Positions 21,601 to 32,090 of a stretch of 64,000 bases of DNA are shown here, one piece after another. Within the stretch, counting starts at the first letter, position 1, and each line of letters starts with the position of its first letter. The notes beneath the pieces are model-generated. The model searched no databases. It had not been told where the DNA came from and saw only the letters and a program-made list of their open reading frames with translations. The stretch is from Acanthamoeba castellanii str. Neff (lineage: Eukaryota; Discosea; Longamoebia; Acanthamoebidae): contig NW_004457654.1 of assembly GCF_000313135.1 (NCBI RefSeq), forward strand, positions 882,730 through 946,729, written 5' to 3'. A program made the translations under genes and the position numbers.

Positions 21601-22343
21601 TCGTCAGCCGAGGCTGCGGCCTGCTGCTGCCCGCCGCCGCCCCTCTTGCGTCCCTTCTTGGATTTGGCGGGAGTTGAGGCGGTCGAGGGCTGCTGGGCCT
21701 GGGCCTCTGCTTGATGCGGGGGCGAGTCGATGAATGCGCGTAGCAGGAAATCAGAATCGAAGGCGAGCTCGATGTCATCGCCGAATTCCTTCTCTACGTC
21801 GGGCGTGGCGGGCTGGCGGCTCGCTTCGGCCGATGCGGCATCATCGGTCGTGCCATCGGGCTTGACCTTGGCGCGCCAGGCCGCTAGCTGAGCGACGAGC
21901 GCGGAGGCCTGGTTGAATGTGCCGTTGTCGATTGTGGCGAAGTAGTTGCGTAGGCGTTCGCGCTTGGCGGCCACGCTCTTGGCGTCATCGGCCAAAGCCT
22001 CGTAGATGAACATGGCCGAGTTGTGCAGTTCGGTAGTCGACAGCTCGTCGCCGACGATCTTTGGCACGAGGAGCAGGAATTGCTGATAGATTGTTTGGAT
22101 CTGCTTCGCCTCCTTCTGAACGGGAAGGTCAGCCGACTTGGGCGCCTCGAAGTAAGCCCAGGTCAGTTGCCGTCCGCCCGATGCCGATCCGACGCCCTGC
22201 ACCTCCCTCTTCTTCTGTTCCTTGCGCAGCCGCTCATCTCGCTTGATGTACTCTTGCTCAACGTCGAACGTCTTCTCCTTCTGCGGCGAGTAGTGCGCAC
22301 GCAGAAGGCCGGTAAGCCGGGGTATCTGCAGCACATCCACCAT
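15691..22343 (-). CDS. ASCC3: ASCC3/Slh1-type Ski2-like RNA helicase
   Basis: About 2,190 residues with two helicase cassettes, each followed by winged-helix and Sec63 parts. Cassette 1: APTGAGKT (near residue 500), DEVH, SATLPNYEDVA, MQIFGRAGRPQFD. Cassette 2: APTGSGKT (near 1350), DEVH, MMGRAGRPQFD. Blocks such as PPHTELLDLQPLP and NRIQSRVFEAAY match ASCC3 rather than Brr2, as does the short N-terminus MVDVLQIPRLTGLLR. In animals and yeast ASCC3/Slh1 splits collided ribosomes and, in animals, aids alkylation repair. Exon 22343-15919 is a single 6.4-kb open frame; a small intron (15918-15845, GTACGC...CACAG) precedes the last exon 15844-15691. An Asp/Glu-rich stretch near residue 2050 is an insertion. 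An upstream in-frame ATG at 22373 is possible but less likely. Confidence 0.95.
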
Positions 22344-22373
22344 GATGCTGGATGGGAGGGTCAAAGCTTCCAA

Positions 22374-22835
22374 AATGTAACAATGCTGCCCACCCCTGCC
22401 AGTCCTCTTTTGTTGCTTTTCTCTTCTTCTCTTTTTCTTTTCTTTCTTTACCTGCCTTTTCTGCGAGACAGTTCAGCGATTGGTGTCCCCACGCTCGTGC
22501 TCAAGTGCTGATGTTCCTGGAATGTACACTCTCTTCTCTTCTCTTGGTTTCTTTTTACAATCGAACATCTGTTCGTTCACCTGTTCTTCCTCCTCGTTGC
22601 TCTCCTCGCCCTCGCTCGGTTGCGTCGTGCTCTCACGCGGCCGAGGTTGTAGAGGGTGAGCTTTGATCGTCGTGAGCGACCCAATGTCCAACGCCGCCGA
22701 CTCCTCCAAGTAGTCTGGTGCCCAAGTCTGGCGCAGACTTTGAGTGGTGGCCGCCCTCTTGCTCTGTGCATAGCACCTGCTCGCCTACCGGTCGTGGTTG
22801 TGTTTGGTCGTGCATGGTGAGGTCCTTGGCCCTGC
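22374..22835. other. Intergenic region upstream of ASCC3
   Basis: 462 bases between the ASCC3 start and the stop of the next minus-strand gene. It must contain the ASCC3 promoter. A minus-strand open frame at 22709-22473 (starts MEESAALDIGSL) has reasonable composition but no splice connection I could justify. Confidence 0.4.
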
Positions 22836-23561
22836 TCAAGTCGTCGTCTCGCTTTCTAGAGCGCAGTTGGAGCAGAGGAGATACATCTGCCACAGGGGAA
22901 CCACACAAAAAACATGAGGATGTGTGTCGTGTGTGTCGTGTGTGTCGTGTGTGTCGTGTGTGTCGTGTGTGTCGTGTGTGTCGTGTGTGTCGTGTGTGTC
23001 GTGTGTGTCGTGTGTGTCGTGTGTGTCGTGTGGCAGGAGGGTACCTGCTTGCCGATCTCGTGGAAGGCGGACCTCAGCACCCGATGGTAGGCCGTGCACA
23101 GGTCGATCCACGACGTGAGGTCGAACGGGTCCGCCAGCCACGAGCGGTTGACGTAGGGGATGGCCAGCAGGGGCTTGTTGAGGTGGCGCAGGTAGATGTT
23201 GTACCCGATGTAGCGCAGCGCCAGGCTGTAGCGCTCGTCCGACGGCGGCACCTGGGAGAAGAACTGCTCGGCCAGCCGGTAGTCCTTCTTGCTGTAGTGG
23301 TAGATCGCCTGTTGTGTTGTGTTGTTGTGTTGTTAGCAAGGGGTGCAGCGAAGGAGAAAGATGGAAGAGGGAGGAAGTTGATACCTGGTCCCAGGGTGTG
23401 GGGTGGACAGGTGGCATGCGTGGGCTGAGACCGTCTTGGGCGTAGGCGTAGAGATTGATCATGAGGAAGACGAAGCCGGCAGAGTAGAGGAAGAGGAAGA
23501 TGAGGCTGTACAGGGCAAAAGTCACCAGTGAATCCCACCACCGCCAGTTGACGATAATCAT
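22836..23561 (-). CDS. Small membrane protein, unrecognised
   Basis: Exons about 23561-23385, 23309-23045 and 22888-22836. It begins MIIVNWRWWDSLVTFAL and has one clear membrane segment (FALYSLIFLFLYSAGFVFLM), followed by a region with helical repeats (YHYSKKDYRLAEQFF, LALRYIGYNIYLRHLN) reminiscent of TPR-like helix pairs, then MYLLCSNCALESETTT and a stop. The 3' end is uncertain because the last exon is short and another frame stays open further downstream. The second intron is filled by a nonamer minisatellite. No family recognised. Confidence 0.6.
   Translation of the reverse strand: MIIVNWRWWDSLVTFALYSLIFLFLYSAGFVFLMINLYAYAQDGLSPRMPPVHPTPWDQVSTSSLFHLSPSLHPLLTTQQHNTTGDLPLQQEGLPAGRAVLLPGAAVGRALQPGAALHRVQHLPAPPQQAPAGHPLRQPLVAGGPVRPHVVDRPVHGLPSGAEVRLPRDRQAGTLLPHDTHDTHDTHDTHDTHDTHDTHDTHDTHDTHDTHDTHPHVFCVVPLWQMYLLCSNCALESETTT
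22922..23031. repeat. Nonamer minisatellite (TGTGTGTCG)n
   Basis: About twelve near-perfect nine-base units in the second intron of the small membrane protein gene. It stays open in several frames (HTT or SCV repeats), which are artefacts. Confidence 0.95.
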
Positions 23562-24125
23562 ACTTGCACTCTAGACTGCTTCTCTAGGTGTGGATTCGAC
23601 CAAATGCGCATCTCCCTTCGTCTCTACGTTTTGATACCAAATCCAAATCTCGAGGCGCGAATGATGTGGGTCGAGGAGCTGTCGCGGCGGCAAAGATGAA
23701 GAACTGGATTGAACGTAGGGAGTGGGTGTTGTTGTGATTCCTCAAGTAAAGGGAAGTAGAGAAAAGCAAGAAAGGGGAAGCCGAAGGCGTTTTACTTTCG
23801 TCAAAAGCTGGACCAAGCTCGAGGAATGTCGCGAACGGACGCGCAAGCGCCCTCAACATTCTGCAAATAATCGCCGCGGCGAAATCCAGCAGAGAAGCGC
23901 ACTCATGTTCGTTGATCTCCTTCCTGCCTATTTCTGAGAGCGAGAAAAGGCACTTGTGCTATTTTGGTTCCTTTTTTTTGGTTATTATTCGTATTATTAT
24001 TTTATTTCGCATCGCATGAATTAAATAATGGCAGAGGGGGAAGGAAGAGGAGGTAGAGGAGACCAAACAAAATAACAAATAACAGATAAATAATAATTGT
24101 TTGTGGTGTGTGTCCTAAAATTACG
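23562..24125. other. Intergenic region
   Basis: 564 bases between two co-directional minus-strand genes. The part near 24000-24100 is AT-rich and probably 3' flanking sequence of importin-5; the part near 23600-23750 should hold the promoter of the membrane protein gene. No RNA gene or repeat seen. Confidence 0.5.
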
Positions 24126-27100
24126 TTACTGGCCCCTGATGATTTGCGTGAGCTTGGCCGTCAGCTCCTGTGGCAGAGCAGTGAGCACTTGCTGGACGGC
24201 GTCGGCAGGCACGGCCTGCACCAGCTTCTTCACGATCTCAATCATCTTGGCGTTCGTCTGCACATGCGGACAACAACATCGTCAGCATGACCATGTCGAC
24301 CAACATTTGACGAGGATCATTCTTAGCGCAACGTACGTTTTCGGTGACCATGTTCGTGTTGATGGCAGTTCCCAAAATGTTGAGGAGCTGGGGCAGGTTC
24401 TGGAAGTTGTTGCCGAGCACCACCGACGAGTGCTGCTCGATGAAGATGGTGAGGTTGTCGTAGGTGACCCGGGCCTCGACCTCATCATCGCTCACGGGCA
24501 GGTAGGACAGGAAGACGGGCATCAGCTGGTTCATCTGGTGATCGATCGACCGAAGGAATTGTTTGTCAACACACACAGGTCACCACTACTAACAAAAGCT
24601 TTGGGGGACGAGATAAGGGCAGCTGCGTACATCGATAGCGCTCGACTGGAATCGGATGATCTTGGCCACGGCCGAGATGGCGTTCTCGGTGGCGTGCACG
24701 TTCTCGGGGCTGCGTGACTCGCTGTGCTTGATCACGCTGTCTAGTCGCCGGAAGACGTCTGAGCGGGCCACAGTGTTGGTTTGGCATGTCAGCACCCGTA
24801 ACAGCAAATTACAAGCCAGGCGCGCGAGAGAGGGCGTACCAAGGATGATGGAACCCATGCTGGGGCCACCGAACTGGGCGCAAAGGCCGATGCCGAACAC
24901 GGCGGCCTGACGGACCGAGGGGTTGGAGTCGGTGATGTAGTTGACCATGGCCGGCAGGAACGTCTGGTAGAGGGGCAGGGCGGCTCCTTCGCAGTGCTCC
25001 AGCATGTCGTCGAGCATGCAGAGACCGATCTGACGATCGTGCGGCGCCTTCTGGGGGTGCTGTGGGTTTGCACGAAACAGTACGACTCTGTGAGCACCAG
25101 ATGAAGGCGGGACGAGATGCGGGCGGCCATGGCGTACCATGAGCTGAATGGCGATGGGGAAGAGAGTTTCGGAGAACGAGCGGAGCACGCCGGCCTTGTG
25201 GACCTTGGCGAGCTTGCCGATCACCTCGCCGAGCTCGGCCATCACTTCCTCCTCCTTCTCATTTTCGACCTCGAGCTTCTCGGCTTCCTCCTCATCGAAG
25301 TCCTCGCCCTGCTTCTCCTCTGTACGTACCAGCGGGGGAACGAGGAAGAGACGGGGGGAGGGTCAGGTGAGTCCATGATGATCCAAGAGGCCTTAATAAA
25401 CAAAGGTGGGCGAGCAGTACCAAGACGACCCTTCATGCGCTCCTCCCGCTCGCCGATCTCGGCCTTGATGGCCTCAAAGACGGAACGGATCTGGGCCTCG
25501 GTCATGAGGTTGCCGCACACGTCAATGCACTCGCCGAGGATCTCGAACATGAGGGCGATGAGCTCGACGTCGATCTCCTGCTGGATGGCCTCGTTGAGGT
25601 TGGTGAGGATGAGCCCGAAGAGGGTGACCAGGGGCTGGTTGCTCTGTCCGGTGACCTCCAGGTGGCGCTTGACCGACTCGAGGAGGGCCGACATGGCCGA
25701 CACGGCGGCCCGGCGGACGCCGTCGTGGAAGTAGAACTTGACGAGCGGGATGAGCACGGTGGCCACCTTCTCGACGTAGGGGAAGAAGCCCTCCTTCAGC
25801 TCGGCGGCGTACTGGTAGATCATGTTGCACGCCGTGGCCTTCTCCTCCATCAGCGTGGTGTTGATGCCGATTCGCTTGTCGCCGATGGGAATGTACTGCC
25901 AGCCGTCCTGCTCAGCGTTACCCTCATCTGAGGAAAGAAGAAGAAGAAGAAGAAAGAGGCAAACGTGAGCAAAGGCGCGAGATACAATTTGAGACGGAGA
26001 GAAGGGGGTCCGTCGTACCGTCGCCCTGGACCGTGAGATCGGGGTCGAGTCCGGCCGAGTGGAGGAGAGGAGGCATGACGACCTCGAGGTAGGGGACGAA
26101 CTCCTGGCCGAGGGCCTTGCACACGCGAGCCCAGGCCTGCAGGAGGAACGAGATCTGGGGGTCGTCGGGCTCGAGGTTCGACTGCTGGGTGGCGTAGAGC
26201 ACTTGCACGACGTCCTTGGCGTCGGCGTAGAACTTCTCCTTGCCGACGGCGACGCCGATGAGCGTGATGCACTCCATGGCCTTGCCGCGCAGCATGCGCA
26301 TGTCCTTGCCGTTGGCGTTCCTGAGGACCTCCTTGAGGAAAGGCATGAAGGTGTCGTAGTAGCTGGCGAAGCGGTCCTCGACGACATCGGCGAGGGCAGC
26401 GATGGCGGTGATGGCCTGCTCGAGGACCATCTTGTTACCGCCCTGAAGCAGGCCCGCGAGCTTGGCCATAAGAGTGTTGAGGTAGGGATCCAGGATCTCG
26501 ATCGTCGCGTTCTCGCAGAAATTGATGACCGCCGAGGCAGCGTGCGACTGCACTCTGTGGTTGCGCGCGAGAGGACAGAAAGGAAAGGAGATCAATACGG
26601 GCACTGAGCAGAGAGAAGAAAGAAGAGAAGAAAAAGAAGAAAGTAAAAATGATTTCTCTTCGCCGTGCAAACCACGAATGGCAAGTCCTGGTGGATGAGA
26701 ATCGGGCTGGAAGTGACAGCAAGAGCCGGAGCCCCCGCTGGCACGCCCAACCGTAGTCTCATCCACCGGGGAGTATTCGTGGTTGAGTGAATGCAGGGCA
26801 GAGGGATGCCTAGAGGCCAATTTTACACAGCAATGACTCAGAAAGACTACATGGCCACCGAAAGGTGGATGAGCGCCTCGACTGACCTGTCTGCCAAGCG
26901 GAGAAGGCTTTCCCGGAGGAAAGGTTCACCGCTTGGCGAACAAAGCGAGGCGCAGTAGTCCCGCTCTAAGGGCCGTGTGACTGCAAACAAAAACAACGAA
27001 AGGGGAGGAATAGAACGGAAAAAATGATAATAATAATGATAAGCGGTGGTACCTCGGGTTGTCCCTGTCCTCCATGACGTTCATGAGAGCAGGCAAGACA

Positions 27101-29041
27101 CGCGCGTGGTACTTGCTCTGAATGGTGGGGCCGAAGTCGGTGAACATCTGGCCGAAGGTGTTGCAAGCCGCCCATCGCACACGGGGGTGGGGGTCGGTGA
27201 AGTGGGGCAGGATCATGCTGTGTAGGAGAAGATAGGTAAGCTACACGTTCACCAACATAAGATTAAAAAGGCCTAAACCTAACTTCCAGATCAGTAACTT
27301 GGTCGAATCACAGAATGGTTCATGTAATACATGCGTTTAAGTTTAAAACATCATGTGCAAGAGGAAGCAGCAAAGTAATCACGAACGTGGTGAGAGCGGA
27401 CGTACGTGATAACGTTGTCCAGGTGCGGGACAAGGAAACGGTGGCAACCCTCGCCAACAAGGGAGATCGAGGTGAGTCCGGTGAACCTCTGGGCCCACTC
27501 AGTGGACTGAAGAAGCTTGGGGATCACGCCGAACAAAATCGGAATGAGGGTCTTGCCACCTGGTGGACGACAGAGGTGAGCTCGGGGCTCGGTTTGTGGC
27601 GGGTGAGGACCTGAGAACGGGAGCATACCAAGAGAAAGGGCGAGACGGTCGAGGCACTCAGAACCGACGCTGTGATTGTTCGCGTCAACTTCATCATCAT
27701 CGTCGTCCTACAGAGTTGCGAGATTAATTCGGAGATTGAAGCACAAAGTAATGCAAGTATAATGAAGGCCGGAGTGAACGTACGTCGTGGGCACCCCACT
27801 CAGGATCTTCCTCGATGTCGAGCATGAAATTGAGGACGACGGGAACGAGGTTCTGCACGAAATTGGGCACCTTCCTGACCATGCCGGCTCTTTGCTCGGC
27901 AAGGGTGACCAAGAATTCGAGGCCCAGTTGGCGAATGCCGTCTTGGAGCTGCTTTGTGTTGGCGATCGTGAGCATGGCGTTCACGACGGTGGTCAAATGA
28001 GGCCGGAGGAAGGTGGGCTCGACATCGGCAAGCTCAACAAGAATCTGAAGAGCATCGAGGGCCTCATCTTCCTGCTTGTGGTTGAGGCACGTGCTCACCA
28101 CCTAGTGGGAAAGAATCCAATGAGCGCCAATCTTGCAAATTAAATTTGACTGAGAATTTCAATTGAATAAAAGAGGGAGAACACTTACGTCGAACATGAC
28201 GGGGATCCAGTCCTTGAGCTGAAGCTTTTCGGCGTCGCCCTCGAGGAGCTGCACGAAGCTCACGCAGGCACCGAGAGCCGCCAAACGAACCTTTAAATGA
28301 ATCGCGAAAATTAGCAACAAGATTGTGAATGAATCGTGAGTGGAACTGCGGGGTAAAGGCACCCTAAGGCTCTTCTGATCGGTGAGGCCGGCTTGCAAGA
28401 CCTGCTTGAGTACGTCGAAGTGGCTTACGAGTGACTCGCCAAGGTAGAGGCAAAGTTTGCTGAAGATGTCCAAGGAGCTCTTCCTGTGTTCATCGTTCTC
28501 CGACTTGGTCAAGGTGAAGAGGAAGGGCAGGAGCTGCGGCCACTGCTGCGTGATGTCGCTCTCGACCTCGCCGAATGCAGTGAGGAAGAGAGCCAACTCG
28601 CTGATGGTGTCGCATAGCTTCTTCCTGCCCGATGCCACGGGCTCCTGCCCGACGGCCGCCAGCAGCTCCGTCTTGATGGTCTGTTGTGTTTGCTGATTAA
28701 GCTTCGACCAGAAACGCACAGTCTGCTTCTCCGTTGTCCCTGGCTTCTCCACCGATTCTTTGGAGATGAGGGTCTTTCGGAGCAGCACCATGCAGAGCTC
28801 CCTTGCCTTGAAAGAAAAGAAATGTGTTAAATGAAGCCCTAATTCAATGGATTGGAGCCATGGAAGGGGTGAATGGAGTGATTACGGGCTGATTCTGCGA
28901 GGTGCGGATGGCCTGGATGAGGGCCATGGTGAGGGTGTCGGGCGCCTGCTTGACCGCATCGTTGAATGCCCTCTCGGCCTGTCCTCGGGCAGCATTGTCC
29001 GAGGACATCAGCTGCACGATGAGTTGTTCGAATTCGGCCAT
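24126..29041 (-). CDS. IPO5: Importin-5 / karyopherin beta-3 (IPO5/Kap121)
   Basis: HEAT-repeat nuclear import receptor of about 1,090 residues in about 14 exons. It starts [20 protein letters not shown], with recognisable IPO5 blocks: [139 protein letters not shown], an acidic [17 protein letters not shown] loop, and C-terminal [16 protein letters not shown]. Binds Ran-GTP and basic cargo (ribosomal proteins, histones) in other eukaryotes. The intron between DNPR and VQSHAAS (27052-26555) is 498 bases, several times longer than its neighbours, and carries a structured element. Start at 29041, stop TAA at 24126. Confidence 0.95.
26670..26984 (+). ncRNA. Candidate structured RNA of unknown class inside an importin-5 intron
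   Basis: Two large nested hairpins. Hairpin 1: 26670-26679 pairs with 26775-26784 (10 bp, AACCACGAAT/ATTCGTGGTT); inside it 26687-26700 pairs with 26757-26770 (14 bp including one U-G). Hairpin 2: 26873-26880 pairs with 26946-26953 (GCGCCTCG/CGAGGCGC), 26893-26901 with 26929-26937 (GCCAAGCGG/CCGCTTGGC), 26908-26913 with 26918-26923 around a CGGA loop. Between them CCACC-GAAA-GGTGG (26855-26868) has a GNRA loop. The G-U pairs and GNRA loop only make sense on the plus strand, antisense to the host gene. I could not match it to snRNA, U3, SRP, RNase P/MRP or rRNA. No T-run terminator follows on the plus strand. Confidence 0.5.
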
Positions 29042-29405
29042 CTTCTCGTTCTATTCGGATCGATTCTTCCCTTCTCTCCCTTGAATGAGGCTCCTACACG
29101 CGATCACTTGCGAGCCCAATTGAAGACGTGCGTGATCTGGATTTTTCGCGCCTTCTTTGATCCGCCGGCAAAAAAGAGCAACAAACCCCGCCTTTGGTTT
29201 TTATATTTTTTGCGCTTATTCTGTCTTGCCGCATTTTTCCCGGTTCGGTTCCCATTGCTTTCTCCCCCTTCTCCCTTATTTCCCTTTATGGCGGAGGCGA
29301 GACGATTGGCCGTTGCTCGACGCACTGCGCTGCAGCTCGCTGTTTGGCCAAATGTTACAGCGGACCCGTGGCAACGACCACCATCATCCACTCTCCTCCC
29401 CCGCC
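29042..29405. promoter_or_regulatory. Upstream region of importin-5 and 3' flank of AP5M1
   Basis: 364 bases between the IPO5 start and the AP5M1 stop, both minus strand. Contains T-rich segments near 29200-29290; no clear element identified. Confidence 0.4.
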
Positions 29406-31808
29406 TCACTCGCTCACGGCGTATCGTCCCTGGCCTGTGTCCGTCGTGTGCGCAATGGTGTGAGCACGAGAGAGCGAACCAACCGAGCAACAAAACGAAC
29501 CTAGAGAGTTCCAGACAAAGTACTGATTGCCGACGGTCTCGCGCATGACCACCACCTGCACCTTGGTGCTGGGGTTGACCACCACGCTCTTCGGGTCGAT
29601 GTTGATACCGCTCAGCGTGTGGTCAATCACCTTGAAGTGAGCCTTGTGGGGGGGGGGCTCGGGTCGATTAGTACGTGTGCGGTGGTGTTGGGCGTGTGCG
29701 TGTGCGGTGCGCGTGTGCGTACCTGGACATAGCAACTGGCTCCGGTGCAGAAGGGGTCGAATATGTCGGTGGACCGCGATACGCCGTCGAAGACGACGGA
29801 TGCGGGCAGGGCCACCTCGAGATTGCGCGAGGCGAATCGCTGGCCCACGTCCCACTTCAGGGTCTGCTTGCGGTCGTCCAGCACCACGCTGCCGGCCGTG
29901 GGCGATGCCTGCACGCTGGTGATCTGCCCGCTACACGACCGTGGCCCATTAACAGGCAAAATATATAAGAACGTCGTGTGTGTCGTGTGTCGTGTTGCGT
30001 GTCGTTTCGTGGGTGACGCATAGGGTACCGATTGGGGAAGGGGACGTGGACTTCGCAGTACTCGAAGTCGTTGTTGACGGCGTCGTCGAGCTTCAGCTGC
30101 GCCAAGACCTTCACCTCATTTCTTGTCGCATCAACTTCCTGGAACAGGCTCACCCAGTAAGCATTGTACGCGTGTGTGTGTGCGTGTGTGTGCGTGTCGC
30201 ACGGAAGTGGCGCGGCCTACCTTCATCTGGTAGAATCCGCGCAGGGGCAGCTTGGGCAGCGACGTGACGGTGTAGGTGCACAACGGGTATTGGCCCAGGG
30301 GCGGGGTGAAGGTGAGCTTCTTGAGCGCGGTCACGTCGGTGGCCCGCACGCGCGAGTCCACGATGAAGTCCTCCACCCGCGCCGTGGGCTTGCCAGTGGC
30401 AGCCCCGGTCGGCAGCGACAACGTGACCGTAATCTCCGGCAGCCCTTCTATGTCCGCCTGTTGGGTCATTGTGTGCGGCGGTGCGTGTGCGTGTGCTATC
30501 AATGGAATGCCGAGAATGTCAACGAAAGAGTTGCGGAGCGGAAACCTTGCAAAAGATGGTGCCATGGACTTGCCAGGCGTCGGGCACCGTGTCGCTGTCG
30601 TACTGGGAGGCCTTGACCTCCTCGCGTATCATGAACTCCAGCCGCGGCTTCCCCTTGTACAGGTAGGGCTTCCACGCCGGCCGCTATACCCCCCCCCCCA
30701 CAATCGGGGACACGTCAGCAAACACAACATGACAGAATTGCTGCGTGTGCGTGTCGTGTCGTGTCGTGTCGTGTCGTGTCGTGTCGTGTCGTGTGCCTTG
30801 AGGTCGGTGAGCGTCTGAAGGCCAGAGGGAAAGCCGAATCGCTTGATGGATTTGATGTTGGGCACGCTGGTGTCCGAGGGCGTTCCGAAGGGCATAAAGC
30901 AGTTGATGTACATCTGCAGCTCGGCCATGTGCTTGGCTTCCTACGCGTGTGTGGGTATTGGCGGCTCCGCATTAGTGACCACGCACGCACACGCATGATT
31001 GTGATTCGAGGAAACACGCACGTAGGGAGGTTCGTAGATGGAGGCAAAATTGGCGATGTCCTCGAGCAGACAGAGCGTAGCCGTGACGCAAGGCCTGCCG
31101 TTGTGGTTGTGGTTGTGGTTGTGGTTGTGGTTTTGAAGGTGTTGTGGGTGAGGCCTCAAGCAAGACACTATAGACCAGAAGGTGGCGCGTGCGTACAGTT
31201 CGAGGAGCTGGTCGTGCTGCTGCGTCGAGGCGGAAGACGTCGAAGTCGGCGTGGAGGAGGGCTGAGAAGAGGAGGAATGAGAGGAATGCGCAGTGTCGCT
31301 CAGGCGCGGCAGTGATCGGTTCACCTCCGGCAGGCCCACAAAGTAGAGCTCCGACCCGTCGGCCTTCCTTCGGGAGATGAAGACGACCGGGTCGAGCGAA
31401 AGCAGCGCCGGTGGCGCGCGTGGAGAGGGAGAAGAAGATGAAGGAGGAGAAGGGACTGATGTCATTGACGAAGAGGAGAGTGCAGGCGCCTTCTTGGTGA
31501 TGACGAGGACCTGCTTGGTGGGCGACGTCCGCGCGGCGAGCGCGTTCACGAACAGCCGCGCAAAGTCGGCGTCGGGCGGTGGTGGCATGTACCCGCCCTC
31601 CGTGTGCGACAGCCGCACCCGGTTCTCCACTGTGGGGAAGCGTCTGTGTGTAGAATAAATAGATAAATGATAAGAAATAACAAAAATCAATATTGACACT
31701 TTTTCATTTATTTAAATCGAGATCAATAAAAGAGTACCGCGAGAGGATGGCCGTGGGTTGGCTATCTTTGCCCACGTTGATGAGCCACACGGCTCGCATC
31801 GTCGCCAT
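29406..31808 (-). CDS. AP5M1: AP-5 complex subunit mu (AP5M1/MUDENG)
   Basis: Medium subunit of the AP-5 adaptor complex, which works at late endosomes/lysosomes. Start MATMRAVWLINVGKDSQPTA at 31808, then RRFPTVENRVRL after the first intron; mu-homology domain blocks PAWKPYLYKGKPRLEF, YDSDTVPDAWQVHGTIFCK, LPEITVTLSLPTG, LPLRGFYQMK, NDFEYCEVHVPFPNR, FDPFCTGASCYVQ and AHFKVIDHTLSGINID follow AP5M1 in order. The C-terminus reads YFVWNSL then, after a small likely intron (GTTCGT...GACACAG), GQGRYAVSE with TGA at 29406-29408. Ser-rich insertions lie in the N-terminal longin-like part. Introns carry GTGTC-type repeats (30751-30794). Confidence 0.92.
30751..30794. repeat. (GTGTC)n pentamer array
   Basis: About eight to nine units in an AP5M1 intron. 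Confidence 0.93.
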
Positions 31809-32090
31809 CTCTGTGCGAAGTCGAATCGAATGTTTCTTCGTAAGTTTCCTATTTTCCTTCTGTATTTTCTCTTTGCTCGTTTACTGTGTTTTATTGGTTG
31901 TCTTTTTTGCCGGCCCAAAACAGGAAGGTGCCAAAGAAGGAAGGTTGGCGCGGGTCCTACTGGAAGGGTCAAGACTGGTGGGGAGGGAAAAAAAGAATAA
32001 CAGTGGATCAAAAGCTGCCCTCTTTGGATCAAGAAGAGACACCCTCACATCGGGTTTGTAAAGAAAGGCGGCCTGTCAAGATCTCTCACC

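Noticed and set aside
16944..21677. Two long plus-strand open frames (1,039 and 501 codons) antisense to ASCC3
   Set aside because: Composition (Val/Glu/Arg/Gly-rich) is what a GC3-rich helicase gene produces in the antisense phase; no conserved motif, and the opposite strand encodes an unmistakable ASCC3.
22473..22709. Minus-strand frame beginning MEESAALDIGSL upstream of ASCC3
   Set aside because: Plausible composition but no donor/acceptor pair joins it in frame to the upstream gene and no independent start context or family match.
22856..23251. Minus-strand open frame with a long HTT repeat, and the plus-strand SCV repeat frame
   Set aside because: They read through the intronic nonamer minisatellite; the real gene splices it out.
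26690..26870. Hammerhead ribozyme or group I intron core in the structured element
   Set aside because: GGATGAG and CCGAAAGG resemble hammerhead pieces, but the CUGAUGA core and stem order are absent; no P3-P7 group I core was found.
27220..27410. Possible C/D box snoRNA on the minus strand in an importin-5 intron (ATGATGT ... CTGA)
   Set aside because: The C box has a wrong last base, no terminal stem forms, and no second box pair is visible.
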